From UBA4421 sp028228615 (lineage in GTDB: Bacteria > Pseudomonadota > Gammaproteobacteria > Pseudomonadales > Azotimanducaceae), in the NCBI GenBank assembly GCA_028228615.1, contig JAOJBS010000025.1, positions 1 to 28,416 of the forward strand: a DNA stretch of 28,416 nt. The letters are read 5' to 3'. Position 1 is the stretch's first letter. Each line of letters begins with the position of its first letter. This document shows positions 23,796 to 28,416 of this stretch, piece by piece. The notes under the pieces were generated by a model, which searched no databases, was not told where the DNA came from, and was given only the letters and a program-made list of their open reading frames with translations. A program made the position numbers and the translations under genes.

Positions 23796-24144
23796 AACTT
23801 GCACTCATACTCATTTGTCTGGCTTTTGACACAGGCGTGCCACGTCTTGTTTGTTACACGCTAAGCTATCATCTTCGATGAAACTTACAACTAAAGCACT
23901 GTTTCACCAAGTCTTGACACCGATATATGCGACGCTTGCGTTGAAAGAGGAAGTAAATCTTATGTCGTTTAGGAGAATAGGGCACGCACCTGTGCGCTAG
24001 CGCGTTGGGATACAGAGTGAAGGTGTGCGGGGCGCCGCGAAAGTGAGTAAAAGCTGAGTAGGCGGCAAAATTTCCGAGAGAACAAAGCACCAAACCGGGG
24101 CAATTTTGGTGCCTTGGGCTAGACATTTCTTTAACCTCTATCCG
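23796..24144. other. Upstream region of iorAB; weak open frame only
   Basis: This should contain the iorAB promoter. The one frame of note (23869-24126, minus) is listed separately with low confidence. No clear operator seen. Confidence 0.3.
23869..24126 (-). CDS. Doubtful small Cys/His/Arg-rich protein (85 aa)
   Basis: ATG with GAGG eight bases upstream, starting 18 bp after the stop of the VOC remnant. It contains NCPGLVLCSLGNFAAYS and HRCVPYSPKRHKIYF. The basic, cysteine-rich composition could equally come from non-coding DNA. No family recognised. Confidence 0.25.
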   Translation of the reverse strand: MSSPRHQNCPGLVLCSLGNFAAYSAFTHFRGAPHTFTLYPNALAHRCVPYSPKRHKIYFLFQRKRRIYRCQDLVKQCFSCKFHRR

Positions 24145-24657
24145 CTACTCTACTTCAAAGAGAATTTCTGGATTAACCATTGTTTTCATCTCAAGAATAT
24201 TCCCATTTGGGTCAACAACAAATAGCGTTTCCTGTTCATACTTTGTGCCAATAAACCTTCGATGCGGTTTGTCTAAGTATTCAAATTCGGAGGCCTCTAA
24301 ACGCATTTTGAGCAGCTGCAGATCATCTTCAGGCAGGTGCGCAGCAAAATGAGGAACCGCGACATTGCCCATATCAACATCGTGCCTTACCGACGGAAGC
24401 TGCTCGATACTTTGGTGTAGCGTCAACTCGTTACCCCAAAAGTCTATATCCACCCAACGCTCCTCTTAACGATTACCAGTCTTACACCCTAAGACGTTCA
24501 CATAAAAGTTTTCGGTCGTAGCGAGGTCACCAGCCGGAATGGTAAATGCAAAATTGCGCTCATGCGTAATGCTCCCCAAGATCTTTTCTATTTCTTTTTC
24601 TATTTCTATTTCTATTTCTATTTTTATGTTTAATCCACTTAATAGAGAAACATTCAT
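24145..24657 (-). pseudogene. VOC (glyoxalase-fold) protein gene interrupted by TAA, with a hexamer-encoded N-terminus
   Basis: Two in-frame pieces make one glyoxalase/bleomycin-resistance (VOC) domain. The first is FAFTIPAGDLATTENFYVNVLGCKTGNR, then TAA at 24466-24468. The second continues directly as EERWVDIDFWGNELTLHQS, VPHFAAHLPEDDLQLL, TLFVVDPNGNILEMKTM, to the stop at 24145. Family members usually have a Ser here (K-x-G-R-S-x-x-R-W), and TCA to TAA is one change. Before the domain, between the ATG at 24657 and the fold, a (GAAATA)n tract encodes an Ile-Glu/Lys alternation. His in the H-F-A-A-H-L block and Glu in I-L-E-M are likely metal ligands. Confidence 0.75.
24585..24626. repeat. 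Hexamer repeat (TTTCTA), seven units, five exact
   Basis: Exact units at 24585-24590, 24597-24602, 24603-24608, 24609-24614 and 24615-24620, with variants TTTCTT (24591-24596) and TTTTTA (24621-24626). On the minus strand it is translated as an Ile-Glu repeat at the N-terminus of the VOC gene. Gain or loss of units would keep the frame. Confidence 0.9.
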
Positions 24658-24960
24658 AATGCTATGTTGCTGCAAGAACAACTTTACCTATCAAAGTTGT
24701 CAAACACCTAGACAACCCTGCATATAGATCCACAACAATGCCTCTCTGCTTGCGAGCGTTCGAAAGCTCGGTTGTGCAAAGAATTTGCTTGCGAGTCGAC
24801 CAGACATTGACTGCCTTGAACCCATTGGGCACCACCTTATGTCTACCTTTCTTTTGTCTATCTTTTTTCTGCCTTTCTTTGTTATGTCCAACTTTCTGAC
24901 CTGCGCGATGCCCACAAAATCTTGGTATCTTCATGCTCCGTAACTCGAAAGTCACCTAAT

Positions 24961-25440
24961 ATGAAACTAATCACTATTCTTCTGGCAACGCTTATTTCAA
25001 CGGTTTCCTACGCCGGCCATCACGCAAATTCAGAGGCCAACGAAGCATCGGGCAGCAACCCTTTCGTTTTGATTGCCAGAGTACAAGTTAAAGCAGGAAT
25101 GGTAAGTCAATACTTGGAAATAGCAGACGCGGTTGATGATGCCGTAGAGAAAACTGAACCGGGCATGTTATTTCACAACTTTGACGCTGACCCGAACGAT
25201 CCATTGGCATTTACATGGACTGAAGTCTACAAGGACAGCGATGCATTCTTGATGCACACTGCTAACGAGCCTGTTCTGGAATACGTTGGGAAGCACGCTG
25301 AATTTGGCGAAAGTTTTGCTGTCGAGATTTACGGTAATGTTAGTGACGCTGTTCTTTCCAACATTTCCGAGCTAGGGTTTCCGCTTAAGCACTTCAAAAC
25401 AACAAAAGTTGGCTACGTTCGCCCCTCGCTCACCGATTAA
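24961..25440 (+). CDS. Secreted antibiotic-biosynthesis-monooxygenase (ABM) domain protein
   Basis: 159 residues from the ATG at 24961. Signal peptide MKLITILLATLISTVSYA is cleaved before GHHANSEAN. The domain reads FVLIARVQVKAGMVSQYLEIADAV, then TEPGMLFHNFDADPNDP, TWTEVYKDSDAFLMHTAN and EYVGKHAEF. This is the dimeric alpha/beta-barrel ABM (YgiN-like) pattern, usually cytoplasmic, so an exported form is notable. The family often acts without cofactors on quinone-like substrates. No strong ribosome site is visible before the ATG. A terminator follows. Confidence 0.85.
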   Translation: MKLITILLATLISTVSYAGHHANSEANEASGSNPFVLIARVQVKAGMVSQYLEIADAVDDAVEKTEPGMLFHNFDADPNDPLAFTWTEVYKDSDAFLMHTANEPVLEYVGKHAEFGESFAVEIYGNVSDAVLSNISELGFPLKHFKTTKVGYVRPSLTD

Positions 25441-25891
25441 AAGCAAAACGGAGCGGCCTAGGTCTCTGGCGCCGCTCTTTCCACCTTTCCTCAGACCTAT
25501 CACCGCCCTCGTCGAAGGTCCTCAAAACTCTGCCGCTACCCGTAAAGCATGCTGTCTTCTATTGAGGCTCGATTGAAAGCCACTAAAGGCATACAACGAG
25601 ATCGATACTTTTATTCCTTTGCCAGACTCTGACAAACGCTAAACAATGAATGGATAACGCCAATACTCAAGCGCGCATACGTTGCTAACTTTTCAAAGCA
25701 CGATTACTGCGCACTTCAAATGCACCTTTGCGTAGATCCGAACAACACGGTTAACAAAAATGGCAGCCTCTAGCGAACCCGAAATTGCTGTCGTAAAGCG
25801 TTCCAGCATATGGTTTAGTGCTATTAATATTCGCAAGTATCTCTTGAAAACCAAACGCATAATTTACGATGTTCAATATTAAAGGTAATAA
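25441..25891. other. Intergenic region between ABM and VOC genes
   Basis: Contains the terminator at 25451-25480; the rest shows short, broken frames and no recognisable site. Confidence 0.4.
25451..25480 (+). terminator. Terminator after the ABM-domain gene
   Basis: GAGCGGC (25451-25457) pairs with GCCGCTC (25471-25477), followed by a short TTT tract. It begins 10 bp after the ABM stop codon. Confidence 0.6.
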
Positions 25892-26395
25892 ATGAGTCAA
25901 CGCTTTAGATGGGGCCATATCAACATCAATGTAGCCAACCTCGATCTTTCAACCTCCTTTTACGAAAAGTTAGGTTTTGAGTTGTTTAGACCCGACATCC
26001 CCTATTTGGGCCTTGAAGCTAAAGAGGCAAGAGCAATGCCTGAAAACACTGAGCAGGCACTGGCAGTTCCACAGGGTACAAAAGGTAGAGCATGCATCAT
26101 GCAATTAGGCAAAGGTTTACCCAAGCTTGATCTGACAGAGTTTTCCTCTTCAGACCCACGCCTTCCACTGCGCAACCAAGATCGTGGGATTGTGCGCCTT
26201 TGTTTGGCAACGGAGGACTTAAACGCGGAGTACCGCCAACTGGCGGCTAATGGAGTTGAGTTTCTAACACCGCCGTCTGAATGCATTGAAAGAATGGCAG
26301 AAGTTGCCATTTGCAGAGACCCTGATGGCACTTTGATAGAACTGTTGCAGGTTCACCTTGACCGATGGCCACGAACCCCAAGGCTTGGGTCTTAA
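25892..26395 (+). CDS. VOC superfamily (glyoxalase/dioxygenase fold) protein
   Basis: 167 residues. Two beta-alpha-beta-beta-beta modules: RWGHININVANLDLSTSFYEKLGFELF at the start, and GIVRLCLATEDLNAEYRQLAANGVEF with CRDPDGTLIELLQV at the end. H9 (GHIN) and the Glu of L-I-E-L-L are candidate metal ligands. The position often filled by His at the start of the second module is Arg here (GIVRLCL), so metal binding may be altered. A weak AAAGGT site precedes the ATG. Function not predictable. Confidence 0.85.
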   Translation: MSQRFRWGHININVANLDLSTSFYEKLGFELFRPDIPYLGLEAKEARAMPENTEQALAVPQGTKGRACIMQLGKGLPKLDLTEFSSSDPRLPLRNQDRGIVRLCLATEDLNAEYRQLAANGVEFLTPPSECIERMAEVAICRDPDGTLIELLQVHLDRWPRTPRLGS

Positions 26396-26802
26396 GCATT
26401 GGGCGCGAAACTAACCTGCTAACCAACACCCTCCGCCTGAACCCTGAACCCTAGACCCTAGACCCTAGATAAAGACGACAAGTATCTGCTTTCGATTAAA
26501 AATATTCACGAAACGCACGAGGCTGATTTGAATCAGCGTCGACCGCCCTCTGCAACCCGCGAAGACTCAGCCTTGCCAAATATTCTTTATGTAATCAACG
26601 ACGTAAAGTTACTAAACACTCACTGCAGGTCTAATAGAAAAAACCTAGTACCTCGCTCAACGACAAGCGAACTGGTATGGGCGCGCCGCTTACCATTGAC
26701 TGTTTTGATGCACGCCTTGTTGCGTCTGGAGAGCAGCAGCATCGACTGCAACCTAGCATCATCTCATTGAACCAAGCTTGATAGCTCTGCAGTGTCTTTG
26801 CT
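26396..26802. other. Intergenic region with heptamer repeat and a possible decayed frame
   Basis: The heptamers lie at 26436-26470. Directly after them a frame is open to a TGA at 26768-26770 (NIHETHEADLNQRR, NILYVINDVKLLNTH). It lacks an ATG near its start and I recognise no family. It could be a gene remnant. Confidence 0.3.
26436..26470. repeat. Heptamer repeat CCTGAAC/CCTAGAC, five units
   Basis: CCTGAAC twice, CCTAGAC twice, then CCTAGAT, in exact register. It lies 40 bp after the VOC gene. It resembles telomere-type repeats only superficially. Confidence 0.9.
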
Positions 26803-27198
26803 TTAAGCCTCTGAGCTTTGATTCCAACGCACGAGGTTCTTCGCTGTTAATCTATTCGTAAACAAACGGTATCTGCTACGCTCTTCGTTCCACTCCTTTA
26901 GCCATTGCTCTCCATCTCTTTCAGCATCAACAAATACCGCATTGGTCACCAGAATTGGAATCAAGACCGTCAGGTGCACTACCACGCTTGTTACCGTGCT
27001 GTATCCCAACCATCCGAGGTGATAGGTCGCAATAAATCCAAAGGCCACACTCCAAATGGTGAACAGTACTAACATAAAGTAGGACTGCAGACTTGGGTCT
27101 GCCACGTACTTGAGCGGGTTGAATTTCACATCCATTACGCTTCTCCACAAATGCACAATACCCATTACCGAAGATCTAAAAAAAGTTGGCTTATTCAT
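26803..27198 (-). CDS. Membrane protein of unknown function, two TM helices
   Basis: 131 residues from the ATG at 27198 (GGAA eight bases upstream); a longer frame reaches 27255 but its extra N-terminus is polar and has no ribosome site. Two hydrophobic segments, YFMLVLFTIWSVAFGFIA and STVTSVVVHLTVLIPILV, are flanked by KPTFFRSSVMGIVHLWRSV before and a charged tail ERDGEQWLKEWNEERSRYR after. The tail is probably a cytoplasmic helix. I recognise no family. Confidence 0.6.
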   Translation of the reverse strand: MNKPTFFRSSVMGIVHLWRSVMDVKFNPLKYVADPSLQSYFMLVLFTIWSVAFGFIATYHLGWLGYSTVTSVVVHLTVLIPILVTNAVFVDAERDGEQWLKEWNEERSRYRLFTNRLTAKNLVRWNQSSEA

Positions 27199-27486
27199 AA
27201 TGTTATTCCAATGATGTCTGATTTTGTCTTTGTCACTAGGGCGCATGCTGCTCACTAGTTAAGCGTTTACTGTCTCAGAGTATCTGAGCATCTAGAGTTC
27301 GCCTGAACCCTTGCCCTCCTACTCGGAGGCGTTATGTCTTTATCAATAATCGCTTCGTATTCTGCTTGGGAAGTTAAACCACCCGCGATGATCAGTCTTA
27401 GCTGCACAGCCCAAAAACTGTCTTCAGAAAAAACCCCAATTGATCGCTCAAGCAGGGCTCATTACTAGCAGAAAAATTTCTTTGTC

Positions 27487-27993
27487 TTACTCTGGCAAAA
27501 TTACCGTGTCTATAAGATGTACGACACCATTGGATGCCATCAAATCCGTCGCTATGACGTTAGCGCCAGCAATAGAAACCTGGCCGTCTGCCACTACAAC
27601 AGCATAAGTACCATTTAGCGCTTCAACTTTGTCTGCGGCCAAGACGGCTGCGGCCATAACTTTACCTGCAACAACGTGGGCTTTCAGAACACCCGCTAAA
27701 GCCTCAGGGTCGGCCAACAGTCCTTCTAACGCACCCTCTGGTAACTTAGCGAAGGCTGCATTTGTAGGCGCTAGAACTGTAAACGGACCTTCGCCAGAAA
27801 GAACGTCAACTAGCCCTGCAGCTTTTACCGCAGCTACAAGTGTGGAAGTTGCTTCGGCAGCTACAGCTATATCAACAACAGTTGCCGGCAGCATTTCACC
27901 TTCTTCGTGATGACCAGCAAATGCCACCGTACTGAAAGCCAGTGAGCTGCAAAAAGCCATTGCAGTCAAACGAGCGAGTTTAAATTTTTTCAC
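27487..27993 (-). CDS. Secreted fasciclin (FAS1) domain protein
   Basis: 168 residues. A signal peptide ending in STVAFA is followed by mature GHHEEGEM. One FAS1 domain follows: TSTLVAAVKAAGLVDVLSG, PFTVLAPTNAAFAKLPEG (H1 motif), LKAHVVAGKVMAAAVLA, and VIATDLMASNGVVHLIDTVILP (H2 motif). Single-domain FAS1 proteins mediate adhesion or matrix contacts outside the cell or in the periplasm. The start is GTG at 27993 with AAGGAAA eight bases upstream. It appears to be a single gene. Confidence 0.93.
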   Translation of the reverse strand: MKKFKLARLTAMAFCSSLAFSTVAFAGHHEEGEMLPATVVDIAVAAEATSTLVAAVKAAGLVDVLSGEGPFTVLAPTNAAFAKLPEGALEGLLADPEALAGVLKAHVVAGKVMAAAVLAADKVEALNGTYAVVVADGQVSIAGANVIATDLMASNGVVHLIDTVILPE

Positions 27994-28416
27994 AATCTAT
28001 TTCCTTTTCTATGGATCTACACACTAAGGTCTTTAGGATGAGGGCTACGTGGAGTGAATGTCTGCGTCGCGTTAGCAAATAGAAAAAAGTGGCTCTTCTA
28101 CAGATCGCCCGGAGGCACCTGTGGCTTTACACTTACAAAAGTAGTTGCCAGTGGTACAAATTAGAGGTGGTTTTACGGAAAAGTGGGTTTCCCATTTGTC
28201 GGTGAGCGTTTCGCAGGGGTCGAGATAGACCAACAAACGATTCATAACGCTATTCTTTTATAAGATGAGCTGCCAGCTTTCTGGCGGCTCTCTCCCTAAG
28301 GCTGCTAGGTGCATACAGCAGCAAATTGGAGGGTTACAACAAAGGCAGGAGTTGCACACCTGTATAAACGCACACAGAGGCCCATGCAAACCTAAACACT
28401 GCAACCTCTCTCTCTC
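27994..28416. other. Right end of window, mostly non-coding
   Basis: Holds the upstream region of the FAS1 gene, one doubtful small frame (28072-28245, minus), a hairpin (GAGCTGCCAG-CTTT-CTGGCGGCTC, 28266-28289) and a CT dinucleotide run at the very end (28406-28416). Confidence 0.35.
28072..28245 (-). CDS. Possible small Cys-rich protein (57 aa)
   Basis: ATG to TAA on the minus strand: MNRLLVYLDPCETLTDKW, PPLICTTGNYFCKCKAT, ending SIC. Five cysteines in 57 residues is suggestive, but there is no ribosome site and no known family. Confidence 0.25.
   Translation of the reverse strand: MNRLLVYLDPCETLTDKWETHFSVKPPLICTTGNYFCKCKATGASGRSVEEPLFSIC

Noticed and set aside
16914..24657. Reassigned TAA codon (readthrough code)
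   Set aside because: Many intact genes in the window end normally at TAA (yaeQ aside, for example the crotonase and IorA genes), so the two internal TAAs are better explained as mutations or errors.
24662..24955. 97-codon Lys/Arg-rich frame on the minus strand
   Set aside because: Its basic stretch comes from a low-complexity TTTCT-type tract and it overlaps the upstream region of the ABM gene; no family text.
26436..26470. Telomere-like repeat
   Set aside because: Only five heptamers with two variants, inside a bacterial intergenic region; it is one of several unrelated short tandem repeats.
1..28416. CRISPR array
   Set aside because: No regularly spaced repeats with unique spacers of 25-40 bp; all tandem repeats found are directly abutting.

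Overview
The window reads as chromosome of a Gram-negative, probably marine, gammaproteobacterium, interrupted by a 9.4-kb integrated element. That placement is inference. It rests on YaeQ, on lipoproteins with ordinary lipoboxes, on a Tat-exported IorAB-type molybdenum enzyme, and on a mix of CoA-dependent catabolism, SnoaL-like, VOC and FAS1 genes. No rRNA or other taxonomic marker is present.

Region 1 (1-396) is chromosome: the 3' end of a TauD/TfdA-type dioxygenase gene and a short intergenic stretch. Region 2 (397-9845) is the element. It is bounded by a 9-bp direct repeat, GCTTAGGAG. At its right end is a perfect 3' half of a tRNA-Arg(CCT) gene, and at its left end a decayed 5' half of the same tRNA. 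Joining the two ends across the repeat rebuilds a whole, degenerate tRNA, so the circular form probably carries a tRNA-mimicking attP. Cargo in order: tyrosine integrase, SF2-like helicase/ATPase, a 756-bp non-coding block with nested palindromes and 8-bp iterons, RNase HI with its hybrid-binding domain, a Sel1-repeat lipoprotein, a secreted protein of 15-residue YGSDG repeats, a GC-richer insert with an Old Yellow Enzyme and a gene remnant, a frameshifted second Sel1 gene, and about 1 kb of mostly non-coding DNA. There are no conjugation or capsid genes. The helicase, structured DNA and RNase HI form the most plausible candidate for an undescribed function, perhaps R-loop-based maintenance of the element.

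Region 3 (9846-16913) is chromosome again: a hairpin-rich non-coding block, an NTF2-like protein, a Rid-family protein lacking the catalytic Arg, a PPOX-type split-barrel protein with a membrane partner, an enoyl-CoA hydratase, a split-barrel lipoprotein, YaeQ and a TPR lipoprotein. Region 4 (16914-28416) holds an NTF2-like secreted protein, a GFA enzyme, an MFS exporter, a family III CoA-transferase, IorAB, VOC proteins, a secreted ABM-domain protein, a membrane protein and a FAS1 protein.

Two patterns run through region 4. Several genes are broken by single lesions: a homopolymer frameshift at 17310-17315 and in-frame TAA codons at 17724-17726 and 24466-24468. Short tandem repeats of different unit length (6, 7, 10, 14 bp) sit between or inside genes of regions 3 and 4, and I saw none in the element. 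Three secreted proteins also have predicted mature N-termini of the form X-His-His, compatible with an ATCUN copper/nickel site.
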